DNA from: Allodiplogaster sudhausi
Taxonomy: Eukaryota > Nematoda > Chromadorea > Rhabditida > Diplogasteridae
Direction of reading: 5' to 3'
Length of the DNA stretch: 64,000 nt
NCBI GenBank assembly: GCA_945643635.1
Contig: CALZFC010000032.1
Coordinates: 1,836,001-1,900,000, forward strand
Part shown: positions 14,998-27,375 of the stretch, one piece after another
Layout: each line of letters starts with the position of its first letter
Position numbering within the stretch: the stretch's first letter is position 1
The notes under the pieces: generated by a model
What the model was told of the DNA's origin: nothing
The model's input: the letters and a program-made list of their open reading frames with translations, nothing else
Database searches by the model: none
Translations under genes and position numbers: made by a program

Positions 14998-15358
14998 GCC
15001 CTCTCTCTACTTCACTCTCTTTCTCTTTTCCCTCTCTCTTCTTCACTTTCTCTCTCTCTCTCCCTCTCTGTCTCGCAACAATAAAAAAGACTAATCCGAT
15101 ACGTCGCGATAAAAATCGTACATGCTAATTTAATGGAAATAAAAAAAATCACATTCAAAATACTTCACTAGAATTGTAACCTTCAAAATAATGTACAAAT
15201 TTCTAAATTTAGAAATCTTGTCTCATATTCCTTGAGTGTCATTCATGTGCATTCTTTTGTAACCCTCGAAAATATTATCTTGATTTCACTCTGCAGTCGT
15301 TTTTTCCAGCATAATTAATGAGCAAATACTTCAACGACTTATGTTGCTCCAGAAATTT
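11687..15358 (-). repeat. Palindrome 1, right arm (A')
   Basis: Reverse complement of 8009-11684. Position x pairs with about 23371-x near the centre and 23367-x at the outer end, the shift reflecting single-base indels. It ends at the T of AGAAATTT at 15358, where the partner sequence diverges, and passes directly into palindrome 2. No gene was recognised. It carries the mirrored (TC)n tract near 14965-15070 and the mirrored interspersed-repeat modules. Confidence 0.92.
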
Positions 15359-16109
15359 GCATGGCAATTATGACGCAATTTCAGTAATGTCACCTCTCAT
15401 CCATAAAAAAAGTTTTGCGAGTTTGCCATGACTGATAATAGAATCAGCCGCAGCCATTACAGAGACAATAATGTTGTGCGTGACATTTATATCCTCTTCC
15501 AGCTGCTGCTTCTGCTAATTGTTTCGGGCAGTAAGATCTTATACTAGACAAATAGAAAGGAAAGAATGATGCAATCGTTTGATACTTTCTTGTAAATATA
15601 TATTCACATTCGTCCACTTATTTTTGAGTTAATATTTGTTCTTTTTCGATACTATTTTTAAGTTTCAGTTAGTTCCATCGATTGACGATTGTTCATAATA
15701 TTTTTGCGTTTTTTTTTTTCTAACTTTATCTCAGGGTTAAAGTTGAGCAAATAAAATGAAAAAATAAGCTATAAATACAGAAAGACGTACAGCGATGTTC
15801 TTCAAAAAAAGAGCATTCAAACAAATTCATCTTGGCAAATATTCCGATTGATCCAGATCAGCAAAAATCTTATCAATATAAGGAAATCGACAAGCCATAA
15901 GAAGCTTTAGAGAAAATTACTTCAACAAATGAACGTTCGCGAAAAATCTTAACATATTTCATTTTTTGGAAAGCGAAAAGTATAAAAGTAAAAAAAAATA
16001 TGAAAAAAGTAAATTCTGAAAAGGTATGTATGATAAAGTTAAAACAACTTGTTAACTATTATTTTCTTTTATATGAAAAAATAAAAATGTAATTTAAATG
16101 TTATAAAAA

Positions 16110-18506
16110 TTACAACATTAGTATCTTCTGCATGATGCAAGTGATGCAGAGCACGAGAAGAATGACCACCAAAAGGACGCCGCCGAAGAGAAGCGCGACT
16201 ATAACCCACGCTCCGGCATCTTAAATAGTTTTTTTTTTAAATCTGTTTTTTCTTAAAGTATATTATCTTATATATAAAGTATATTATCTTATATATCTAA
16301 TTTATACAACGAAAATAATCTCCTCAAACTTAAAAGCTATGAGAAACAAAGGCGCATAAAATATTTGTTGTTTTCTTTTTCAATATATTTTCTTTATTCA
16401 ATTTATTCAATAAAAACAATCTCAAATAATACAAAAAACAAATAAATTATACTTCTAAAGCTTAGACTATGAGGCAAACAAAGGAACATTATGCAAGATG
16501 ACTTACGTCTAAAATCGATTTCCTCCTGACGCTCGGCCATGATCACGCCACTATTGCCTTGTGTGACCGGTACTCTGGAACAAGGAGCAAACAAAATTCG
16601 CGCCTTTTTCCTTGAGAAAAACTAGTGTTTGAATTCGCGCCTTTTTCCCTGACAAAAACTAGCGTTTGAATTCGCGACTTATTGCCTGAAACAAGTTGCG
16701 GAAAAACATGTGAGATTTAGAGAGACGCGACTTCAAAAGTCAGGAAAATTCAAATAGTAGTTTACAGTAGAGTTTCGTGCTCTTTTAACAATAAGCTTGA
16801 TTTTGCTTCTTGATTGATGAGATTTCCTGCTTGATTTTGAATACATAATACATTAAAAAATACTTATCAATATAAAAAAATTAAACTGAAAATACCGAGC
16901 ATAACCATGCGGTCCTGTCGAGAAGATTTGTCCACCGCCAACAGTATCATGTTGACTCCGACGATGCGGGCTATCGTTGGCTGGAAACGATCCTTTCATT
17001 AGCAATCTCATTTTTCAACAGATCCTATACTAGCTGCGTAAATCTTTGTTCACTTTTGCTTTATAACTGCAAGCAAAGTGAACAACATCTTGTGCATTGT
17101 AATGAGCGCAGCCATTTTAACTTTTAAAGTTTGACTGTATAGTTTTTTTTGTGTTTTGTTTTGTGCTGAACTGCAGCCCGTCCCGTTTTGACGATCAAGT
17201 TCACAGCAATTTAGCAGCAAAAAAAACTATTACTTTTTGGATGCACTCTTTTAATTGGTTTGGCACTTTCATCATTGCTCACTGTTTGGCGCGAAGGCTC
17301 CGCCGCCGCCTGCAGAACCAGAGGCGAATCTCGCGCGCCAGTCCAGCACTCGCGCGCGCTCGTCCGCTTGCGAGATGGCAACTGTAGAGAAATGACTATT
17401 TTTGGAAATGGCTTTTTTGTTATTCAAGCGATTACATACTTATTAATATTTTACCGTGAAGGCTCTCGTGATCAGTTATTATAAAATCAAGAAGCGTTAA
17501 AAAAACTAGCATAACAGGCAAAACCGACTGGTCTGCCAATTTTGGCGCAGTGAACGAAATAAGAAAAAAAAATGATGATGAGAAGATATAAATATCTTAC
17601 ATTCTTGCAATTTTCCATTAGGTTTAAGAAGAAGAATACTAACATTATTAAGGGCTAAATAAAATAAATAAATAAATAAATAATTTATTAATTTAATTAG
17701 TTTCTCTAACCATTAACGGCGTTCTCCGGCGCCGTGATGAATGCAATCTCGCACGCCGGACCGTAGCGATTGCAGTCGAGGCGAGTGCATCTCAAGAGTG
17801 GTAAGGAGAGAGAGAGAGAGAGACAGACAGAGAGAGAGAAAGAGTGAGAGAGAGAGGGAGAGGGAGGGAAGTAGAAAGGGAGGAGAGAGAGAGAAAGAGA
17901 GGAGAGAGAGATAGAGAGGAGAGAGAGGGAAAAGAGGAGAGAGAGAGAAAGAGAGGAGAGAGAGAGAAAGAAAGGAGAGAGAGAAAGAGAGGAGAGAGAG
18001 AGATAGAGATAGAGAGTGATCAACTAAGGTAGGGAGAGCGAGAGCAAGAGGGAGAAAGAGAGTGAACGAAGGATTTATGAACATGTATGTACATACATGC
18101 CAAGATCACGTTCAGTTCTAATTTATAGGAGCGATCTATTATAACTTTTCCTCTCTCTGTCTCTCGCTTTGCTCTCCCTCCCTCATCTCTCTCTCTCTCT
18201 CGTTCTCTCTCTCGTTCTCTCTCTCTCTCTCTCGTTCTCTCTCTCTCTCGTTCTCTCTCTCTCTCTCTCGTTCTCTACCTCTCGTTCTCTCCCTCTCTCT
18301 CGTTCTCTCTCACTCTCGTTCTCTCTCTCTCGTTCTCTCTCTCTCTCTCGTTCTCTGTCTCTCTCTTCCCTCACTAACCCCGGCTGCGGTGTTGCCGCGC
18401 ATGTCGTGCACGTGTGGCAGCAGCACTCGACGGTGCAACACTGTGTGGCAGATGAGGCAGTCACGAAGAGGAAGAGAAGAAGCAATCGTGCCAGGTCCAA
18501 GGGCAT
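16110..18506 (-). CDS. Small Cys-rich single-pass membrane protein, copy 1
   Basis: Five exons, read from high to low coordinate: 18506-18379, 17790-17711, 16980-16896, 16574-16507 and 16219-16110. Splice phases agree at all four junctions and give 156 residues. Residues ~1-20 are a signal peptide (MPLDLARLLLLFLFVTASSA). Next come a dense cysteine module (QCCTVECCCHTCTTC, then CTRLDCNRYGPACE), a Gly/His-rich linker, and a hydrophobic segment near the C-terminus (AWVIVALLFGGVLLVVILLV) with a tail of about 14 residues. This is a type I surface protein. I do not recognise the family; short Cys-rich/TM proteins such as Shisa-like or CX-domain proteins are the nearest idea. Intron 1 is framed by complementary GA and CT tracts. 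Intron 2 holds an (AAAT)n run and a GC-rich insertion at 17285-17385. Confidence 0.8.
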
Positions 18507-19458
18507 CGTGGAAAGACGGGAAATTTGAAAAGGAATTTAAAAACAAATTATGTTAGACTTATATAAATGTACGCAATTATCTAGAATGTGAGAAAAATCG
18601 AAAAGGTGTACAGAGAAGCCAATCAAGCGTGAATGAATTCCGAGAGAAATGTCGAGTGAAAGAGACAGTAAAGGATGTGAGGTGCATCATCAACACAAAA
18701 TAGACGTGACTTTTGTTAGAGAGAGAGGGAGAGAGAGAGAAAAAAACAGAGAGAGCGGGAGAAAGACTGAGAGAGAAAAAGAGAGAGAGAGGAGGGTGCG
18801 AGGGTAGGAAAGAGAGCGTGGAGTGAGAGAGAGAGAGAGAGAGCGTGGAGTGAGAGAGAGAGAGAAAGAGAGAGCGAGAGAGTGAGAGAAACTGAGATGC
18901 AGGATAAAAGACTCTTCCCTCCGATGCGACACCTTGCCTATGTTGATTGTTCCATGACGTGCCTCACTCACAAATGTGTGTTGTCTTGTGAGACGTATCA
19001 TCTCATCTACATCCGTGATTCAGAAATGGACACTTTTGTCTGAATCTCTCTTTCTCTCTTGTTCTCCCTCTTATCTCGCACTCTCTCTCTCAGTTTATCT
19101 CTCTCCATCTTTTTCTCCCCTTCTCTATCTCTCCCTCTTTCTCTTTCTCTAATCTCTCTCTTTCTCTCTCTCTCTTCCTGTTTCCTCCTCTCTCATTCGT
19201 CCCATTCCGCTGCTTCCCGTGATTACTCATCAAGCACATCGAAAAGCGGCCGCTCGTCTTTCTTCAAGAAGACATGGCTCCCGCCTTCCCATTCTGGTAT
19301 AATACTGAATTTCTTTCGCTCTCTCTCCATCACTCCATCTTTCGCTCTCTCTCTCTCTCTCCCTCACTCGCTCGCTCTCTCTCTCTCCCTCACTCGCTCG
19401 CTCTCTCTCTCTCCCTCACTCGCTCGCTCTCTCTCTCACTCGTTCTCTGTCTTCCTTT

Positions 19459-19507
<49 letters not shown>

Positions 19508-19855
19508 TTCCTTCACTCTGTCTTCTCTCTTTCTTTCCCTAACCCCGTCTCTATCTCTCATTTCCACTCTCTCCCACTCTCTCTCTCCATCTCTCTCTTT
19601 ACCTCTCTCTCACTCTCTCTTTACAATTGTACTATAAAAATGGCTAATCCGATACATTTGTTTGTAAACGATATCTAATGGTAAGAATTTGCAAATTATG
19701 AGCCTCCAACGGGGAATTCCTAGACCAGATAGGCTCATTTTCTTATGATTGTTTCAATTCTTCTTACAATTAGCATATTTTTCACAGTTGACATTGCCAC
19801 CCGATGGTTGTGTTAATTGTTAAAGTTACAAAAACAATTACTATCTTTTCTGATT

Positions 19856-20040
19856 ACCGTATTTTCTCTATTAGTGCCCCTCCCTCCATCAGAAGCCCCC
19901 CCCCCTCTAATAATACCCACCCCCTTGAAAATTCCATTGAAAACCCCTTCCCTCTAATAGAACCACATTCTAATAGTACCCGCCCCCTCGTAACGGCATT
20001 GAAAGAGTAACCCTTGGGGTAGTAATAGAGAATATACGGT
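19856..20040. mobile_element. 185-bp MITE with CCGTAT-type ends, copy in arm B
   Basis: The left end reads ACCGTATTTTCTCTATTA and the right end reads TAATAGAGAATATACGGT, giving imperfect 18-bp terminal inverted repeats with one mismatch. The interior is unusually C-rich on the plus strand (CCCCTCCC, CCCACCCCC, CCGCCCC). The pattern resembles non-autonomous elements with ends of this type found in many invertebrates; that comparison is from memory. No coding capacity. Confidence 0.65.
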
Positions 20041-20326
20041 GTAATGATTTCTCCATATTAGTTAGTCGTTCAGAAACATTAAAAAAAACATATATTTAGA
20101 TAAGAAATATTTTGACGACTCATTTTATCCCAGAAATTAGTTTCTTTAAGGACTATTCAAGAAGTCTACAAATTATGCTCGATGGCTGCGTGATTGTGAG
20201 CAGCGGCGCTTTTAGTTAGCATTATGCGGATTTAAATGGACGAATCGCGGTATCTGAGATTCTTTCTTCTTTTCGTACAATAATATAAATGATAATTTAG
20301 AGAAACAAAGAGAAGGAAGGTTGGGA

Positions 20327-20360
<34 letters not shown>

Positions 20361-20688
20361 AGGAGAAAAAGAAAGAGAAACAGAGATAAAAAGAGAGAGA
20401 GTGAGAGAGAGAAAGAGAGTGCAGGAGGGAAAGAGAGTGCGAGAGAGAGAAAGGTAGCAGTAGAAAGAGAGAGAAGGAGAGAGAGAGAGAGTGTGTGAGA
20501 GAGAGAGGGAGAGAAAGAGGGGCAGAATTTCTCGCACAATTCCTTCCTTTTTTTTTAGATCACAAGGCCCGCAAAATCAAATATTCGAAAAATAATCTAT
20601 TTTATCTTACCACGTGACAATAAGCTTATTTGCCCTTGTTTGGTGTACTTGATGAAAATTTATTTCTGTACGTACATATGTATGCATA

Positions 20689-20973
20689 TTAAAGGAGCAG
20701 TTCACTGAATATCTAACATATGACTTTATCGACGTGTATCTATTAGCATCAGTCTAAAACATACTTTTGGAAAGTTTGAACCATTTTTGTCTACTTGCTA
20801 CAAAGTTAGAAGCGCGCAAAATATGGCTGGGCCAAAATTTTTTACTGTAGCTGTTAGTGACCCTCATATTTCACACGCTCTCTAACCCGCAGAAGGGCCA
20901 AATATTTGAGGGCGCGCGTTCAAAATGGTCATGATATACTACTGTAGCATCATTCAGTGCACGGTTCCTTTAA
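20689..20973. mobile_element. 285-bp TTAA MITE, copy in arm B
   Basis: Terminal inverted repeats of 22 bp: TTAAAGGAGCAGTTCACTGA at the left, and TTAAAGGAACCGTGCACTGA when the right end is read on the other strand (3 mismatches). Both ends carry TTAA. The first eight bases equal those of the 411-bp element at 7261, suggesting mobilisation by the same transposase. No open reading frame. The interior includes two TACTGTAG-type motifs. Confidence 0.75.
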
Positions 20974-22328
20974 ATACGACGATGATGAAATTCCTGTACT
21001 TGTTGCTCCTATGTGATTTCTTAGTTGTCTCTATGGTAATGCGAGTTAATTATGCATGTAGATGTGTGTTAATGTAGGAAATTGAAAGAATCCATAAATT
21101 CATTCATAATTAAAAAATTCTCAAAATTTATATTGTACATCTAAAATTTAAACACTCATTGTCAGTTACATGTAGTATATAAAAAAATATATGAAGCTCG
21201 GCACCGGATAAATATGCAATGAAGTCATGAGGAATGCCTGAGGATTTGCCGCTGGCTGTGGGGCGAAATAAATTGCAGATCAGTTGGCACTGTCGCCGTC
21301 TGGCCGGAACACCTGTCAAGGGTGGCCGGAGAAGAGAGGAAGAGAAAGAGAAAAAGGATAAGAAGAGAGAGAGACAGAGAGACAGAGAAACAGAGAGAAA
21401 GAGAGACAAAGAGAGAGAGAGAGTGAGAGAGAGGGAGAGAGAGATAGGACAGAGCCGTATTACAATCATGTAATCTCAATTCCACTGACCTATCGTTCTC
21501 TTCCAGAATAATTAACGAGTAATTACGCAATACAGTGTCGGCCAAAGCAGAAAACACTTGAACAAATGGATTATATGGTTAGGAAAGGAAACAACCTTAC
21601 AAGGGAGGCGAATTAGAGGGAGAGAGTGAGGGAGAGCGAGAGAAAAAGAGAGTGAGAGATAGAGAGTAAGAGAGAGAGAGAGAGAGAGTGCGGAATATCC
21701 ACAAAGGTGGAGGGAACACACGTGCACATGGCATATACTCGTCTCCATTTCTCTGCTCAGAAATTAACGCAGCTTTTTCACAATTTTCATTGCCACCCGG
21801 TGGTTATTTCTTCAGGCGAACCTGAAATATCTTGTACAAATCACATTATATTGCTAATTGTAAGGGAGGGCCGTCTCCCAAAACCTTGCGTGATCTTTCA
21901 AACTGCCGCGAACCTTCATTCGCATGCTCTATTTTCGGCATTATGATTCGAGATTATGAGAATGCGCTCATTTTGTGAGCTGATGTTAGGAAATCTTTTA
22001 TTCGTTGATCAATAATTTTGTTAGCTACATCTGTTTATCCATTACAAGGAATTTAAGAACACGAGCAAATCAAATAGTTAGAGGAATACAGAAAATTATA
22101 TAAAATAAATCGAATTCTTAGCTTGTCTTTTTAAAATAACTATTTGCTTTGAAATTATTGAGTAGCTCAAGGTCATCCGATTTGCACCCGTCGATTTTCT
22201 TGTTCAACTCCAATTGGTTGCTCGGCAACTATGTACTTCCGGCACCCATAATGTCTTCTATCCATTTAGGTATAATACTCTGTACCTGTTTCGCTCCTTC
22301 TCTGTCTTGCTCTAGATCTCTCGCTCTC

Positions 22329-22361
<33 letters not shown>

Positions 22362-22398
22362 CGCTCTACATCTCTCGCTCCGCGAGAGATGTAGAGCG
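22362..22398. repeat. Perfect 16-bp hairpin ending a (TC)n tract
   Basis: CGCTCTACATCTCTCG at 22362-22377 is followed by a 5-base loop and its exact reverse complement at 22383-22398. It sits at the junction of a (TC)n tract and unique sequence. The mirrored copy lies near 24433-24470. It could be a cruciform or terminator-like RNA hairpin; no function is assigned. Confidence 0.7.
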
Positions 22399-22900
22399 GA
22401 AGATGCAATGCAGATAGCCGACTCCGCGTGTGCACGGTATATTGCTAAAGGAGTACAATCATTAAAAAATTATGGAAATAATTAGAAACGCAAAAAAACT
22501 GGACTAAAGTTAATAATATTTCGATTTTAGAGTTAATAATATTTCGATTTTACTAGCCGATCAGTATATTCCAGGATAATCAATGGTGAAATATTTCGAC
22601 GGTTCAAGTTACAGCCGAAATTTAGGAGGATTCAGACCGAATTTATTCATAAAATGGCGCTTTCAGTTGGCGTCAAGCGGATATAAATTGATGGATCGTC
22701 ATCGATGAGAGATGAAAAACATCTTTAATATTCTGTGAATTAAAAAAGTTATTTCTAAAATCATTAGGACAATTAATTCTATTTTGTCATATATTTTGTC
22801 TTATCAACGAAGCCCGTACTTGTCATTAAAATAAATAATGGTTGCCTCCACATATTTCATCTGATTATATCTTTCATCCTCTTTTTGTCTCACTCACTCA

Positions 22901-22936
<36 letters not shown>

Positions 22937-23366
22937 CTTTCTCTTAAATTATTGTCATTTTTCTTCTTCTCTCTTCTTCTCTCTCCTTTTCTCTTCTTCA
23001 TTTTTGTTACTCTCTCTTAGAAAGAGTGAGAGAAAGAGAGAGAGAGAGTAAGAGATGGAGAGAGAGAGATCGGCAAGCGTTGACGTCAAGAGGATATACC
23101 TCGAAGCATCTTATTATCTTTGACGTTTCGACTGAATCGAATCCTAAAAAATTTCTCTAAATATCAGGGACCACTTGAATATTTGATTTCTTAATGAGGC
23201 TGCTCCTGAATTTGCCGTACAACTTGCGTCTAACGTTTTGCATTCTCTTTTCTTTTTCGTCTTTTCATGTCTCCCAATCCGTCCATGGAATGACTCAAGT
23301 TTTCTCTCGTTCATCATCGACGCTGCTCTTGGGGAAAGGCCGATATCTGCGGCCACTTCGTCAGGT

Positions 23367-23464
23367 TCCGGCAGGCGAGAAATCGTTTCTGTGGAGAGAG
23401 GCAAGGGGCAGTAGTATCATTTCTGTGGATTCTTCATACCGTACTTTTTACCAATCTATCAGGG
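23367..23464. repeat. 98-bp single-copy spacer at palindrome 2 centre
   Basis: This spacer is not symmetrical. Read on the minus strand it aligns with the interior of the MITE at 7261-7671: it shares CCCTGA at one end, the block ACTGCCCCTTGCCTCTCTCC, and the CAGAAAC that follows. The outer end of that element, TTAAAGGAGACCATAAGGG, lies instead at the centre of palindrome 1. The spacer is thus the missing middle of a MITE that was split between the two palindrome centres. Confidence 0.75.
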
Positions 23465-23894
23465 ACCTGACGAAGTGGCCGCAGATATCGGCCTTTCCCC
23501 AAGAGCAGCGTCGATGATGAACGAGAGAAAACTTGAGTCATTCCATGGACGGATTGGGAGACATGAAAAGACGAAAAAGAAAAGAGAATGCAAAACGTTA
23601 GACGCAAGTTGTACGGCAAATTCAGGAGCAGCCTCATTAAGAAATCAAATATTCAAGTGGTCCCTGATATTTAGAGAAATTTTTTAGGATTCGATTCAGT
23701 CGAAACGTCAAAGATAATAAGATGCTTCGAGGTATATCCTCTTGACGTCAACGCTTGCCGATCTCTCTCTCTCCATCTCTTACTCTCTCTCTCTCTTTCT
23801 CTCACTCTTTCTAAGAGAGAGTAACAAAAATGAAGAAGAGAAAAGGAGAGAGAAGAAGAGAGAAGAAGAAAAATGACAATAATTTAAGAGAAAG

Positions 23895-23930
<36 letters not shown>

Positions 23931-24469
23931 TGAGTGAGTGAGACAAAAAGAGGATGAAAGATATAATCAGATGAAATATGTGGAGGCAACCATTATTTAT
24001 TTTAATGACAAGTACGGGCTTCGTTGATAAGACAAAATATATGACAAAATAGAATTAATTGTCCTAATGATTTTAGAAATAACTTTTTTAATTCACAGAA
24101 TATTAAAGATGTTTTTCATCTCTCATCGATGACGATCCATCAATTTATATCCGCTTGACGCCAACTGAAAGCGCCATTTTATGAATAAATTCGGTCTGAA
24201 TCCTCCTAAATTTCGGCTGTAACTTGAACCGTCGAAATATTTCACCATTGATTATCCTGGAATATACTGATCGGCTAGTAAAATCGAAATATTATTAACT
24301 CTAAAATCGAAATATTATTAACTTTAGTCCAGTTTTTTTGCGTTTCTAATTATTTCCATAATTTTTTAATGATTGTACTCCTTTAGCAATATACCGTGCA
24401 CACGCGGAGTCGGCTATCTGCATTGCATCTTCCGCTCTACATCTCTCGCGGAGCGAGAGATGTAGAGCG

Positions 24470-24502
<33 letters not shown>

Positions 24503-25858
24503 GAGAGCGAGAGATCTAGAGCAAGACAGAGAAGGAGCGAAACAGGTACAGAGTATTATACCTAAATGGATAGAAGACATTATGGGTGCCGGAAGTACAT
24601 AGTTGCCGAGCAACCAATTGGAGTTGAACAAGAAAATCGACGGGTGCAAATCGGATGACCTTGAGCTACTCAATAATTTCAAAGCAAATAGTTATTTTAA
24701 AAAGACAAGCTAAGAATTCGATTTATTTTATATAATTTTCTGTATTCCTCTAACTATTTGATTTGCTCGTGTTCTTAAATTCCTTGTAATGGATAAACAG
24801 ATGTAGCTAACAAAATTATTGATCAACGAATAAAAGATTTCCTAACATCAGCTCACAAAATGAGCGCATTCTCATAATCTCGAATCATAATGCCGAAAAT
24901 AGAGCATGCGAATGAAGGTTCGCGGCAGTTTGAAAGATCACGCAAGGTTTTGGGAGACGGCCCTCCCTTACAATTAGCAATATAATGTGATTTGTACAAG
25001 ATATTTCAGGTTCGCCTGAAGAAATAACCACCGGGTGGCAATGAAAATTGTGAAAAAGCTGCGTTAATTTCTGAGCAGAGAAATGGAGACGAGTATATGC
25101 CATGTGCACGTGTGTTCCCTCCACCTTTGTGGATATTCCGCACTCTCTCTCTCTCTCTCTCTTACTCTCTATCTCTCACTCTCTTTTTCTCTCGCTCTCC
25201 CTCACTCTCTCCCTCTAATTCGCCTCCCTTGTAAGGTTGTTTCCTTTCCTAACCATATAATCCATTTGTTCAAGTGTTTTCTGCTTTGGCCGACACTGTA
25301 TTGCGTAATTACTCGTTAATTATTCTGGAAGAGAACGATAGGTCAGTGGAATTGAGATTACATGATTGTAATACGGCTCTGTCCTATCTCTCTCTCCCTC
25401 TCTCTCACTCTCTCTCTCTCTTTGTCTCTCTTTCTCTCTGTTTCTCTGTCTCTCTGTCTCTCTCTCTTCTTATCCTTTTTCTCTTTCTCTTCCTCTCTTC
25501 TCCGGCCACCCTTGACAGGTGTTCCGGCCAGACGGCGACAGTGCCAACTGATCTGCAATTTATTTCGCCCCACAGCCAGCGGCAAATCCTCAGGCATTCC
25601 TCATGACTTCATTGCATATTTATCCGGTGCCGAGCTTCATATATTTTTTTTATATACTACATGTAACTGACAATGAGTGTTTAAATTTTAGATGTACAAT
25701 ATAAATTTTGAGAATTTTTTAATTATGAATGAATTTATGGATTCTTTCAATTTCCTACATTAACACACATCTACATGCATAATTAACTCGCATTACCATA
25801 GAGACAACTAAGAAATCACATAGGAGCAACAAGTACAGGAATTTCATCATCGTCGTAT

Positions 25859-26143
25859 TTAAAGGAACCGTGCACTGAATGATGCTACAGTAGTATATCA
25901 TGACCATTTTGAACGCGCGCCCTCAAATATTTGGCCCTTCTGCGGGTTAGAGAGCGTGTGAAATATGAGGGTCACTAACAGCTACAGTAAAAAATTTTGG
26001 CCCAGCCATATTTTGCGCGCTTCTAACTTTGTAGCAAGTAGACAAAAATGGTTCAAACTTTCCAAAAGTATGTTTTAGACTGATGCTAATAGATACACGT
26101 CGATAAAGTCATATGTTAGATATTCAGTGAACTGCTCCTTTAA
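25859..26143. mobile_element. 285-bp TTAA MITE, copy in arm B'
   Basis: Mirror image of the element at 20689-20973, identical in length, carried by the palindrome. Confidence 0.75.
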
Positions 26144-26468
26144 TATGCATACATATGTACGTACAGAAATAAATTTTCATCAAGTACACCAAACAAGGGC
26201 AAATAAGCTTATTGTCACGTGGTAAGATAAAATAGATTATTTTTCGAATATTTGATTTTGCGGGCCTTGTGATCTAAAAAAAAAGGAAGGAATTGTGCGA
26301 GAAATTCTGCCCCTCTTTCTCTCCCTCTCTCTCTCACACACTCTCTCTCTCTCTCCTTCTCTCTCTTTCTACTGCTACCTTTCTCTCTCTCGCACTCTCT
26401 TTCCCTCCTGCACTCTCTTTCTCTCTCTCACTCTCTCTCTTTTTATCTCTGTTTCTCTTTCTTTTTCT

Positions 26469-26507
<39 letters not shown>

Positions 26508-26793
26508 TCCCAACCTTCCTTCTCTTTGTTTCTCTAAATTATCATTTATATTATTGTACGAAAAGAAGAAAGAATCTCAGATACCGCGATTCGTCCATTT
26601 AAATCCGCATAATGCTAACTAAAAGCGCCGCTGCTCACAATCACGCAGCCATCGAGCATAATTTGTAGACTTCTTGAATAGTCCTTAAAGAAACTAATTT
26701 CTGGGATAAAATGAGTCGTCAAAATATTTCTTATCTAAATATATGTTTTTTTTAATGTTTCTGAACGACTAACTAATATGGAGAAATCATTAC

Positions 26794-26978
26794 ACCGTAT
26801 ATTCTCTATTACTACCCCAAGGGTTACTCTTTCAATGCCGTTACGAGGGGGCGGGTACTATTAGAATGTGGTTCTATTAGAGGGAAGGGGTTTTCAATGG
26901 AATTTTCAAGGGGGTGGGTATTATTAGAGGGGGGGGGGCTTCTGATGGAGGGAGGGGCACTAATAGAGAAAATACGGT
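26794..26978. mobile_element. 185-bp MITE with CCGTAT-type ends, copy in arm B'
   Basis: Mirror image of the element at 19856-20040, with the same 18-bp terminal repeats in reversed order. It is part of the palindrome, not an independent insertion. Confidence 0.65.
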
Positions 26979-27326
26979 AATCAGAAAAGATAGTAATTGT
27001 TTTTGTAACTTTAACAATTAACACAACCATCGGGTGGCAATGTCAACTGTGAAAAATATGCTAATTGTAAGAAGAATTGAAACAATCATAAGAAAATGAG
27101 CCTATCTGGTCTAGGAATTCCCCGTTGGAGGCTCATAATTTGCAAATTCTTACCATTAGATATCGTTTACAAACAAATGTATCGGATTAGCCATTTTTAT
27201 AGTACAATTGTAAAGAGAGAGTGAGAGAGAGGTAAAGAGAGAGATGGAGAGAGAGAGTGGGAGAGAGTGGAAATGAGAGATAGAGACGGGGTTAGGGAAA
27301 GAAAGAGAGAAGACAGAGTGAAGGAA

Positions 27327-27375
<49 letters not shown>

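Larger units (their letters stand above)
15358..23366 (+). repeat. Palindrome 2, left arm (B)
   Basis: These ~8.0 kb are repeated as the reverse complement at 23465-31475; position x pairs with 46831-46834 minus x. Observed differences are one-base homopolymer changes (7 A at 21181-21187 against 8 T at 25644-25651) and a rare substitution (A at 19233 pairs with C at 27601, so the strands disagree A versus G). It carries copy 1 of the membrane-protein gene on the minus strand, two MITEs, and long (GA)n/(TC)n arrays at 17800-18060, 18185-18368, 18716-18895, 19040-19190, 19310-19625, 20325-20520, 21310-21450, 21615-21690 and 22900-23060. Confidence 0.92.

Noticed and set aside
17285..17385. GC-rich island with GCGCGC words inside intron 2 of membrane-gene copy 1
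   Set aside because: No exon phase fits the neighbouring exons; more likely a repeat insertion or a regulatory GC patch.
17706..18084. Ser/Leu-rich and Arg/Glu-rich open reading frames over (GA)n/(TC)n arrays here and throughout the window
   Set aside because: Dinucleotide GA/TC tracts contain no stop triplets in any frame, so they create long low-complexity frames by chance; none has splice context or conserved sequence.
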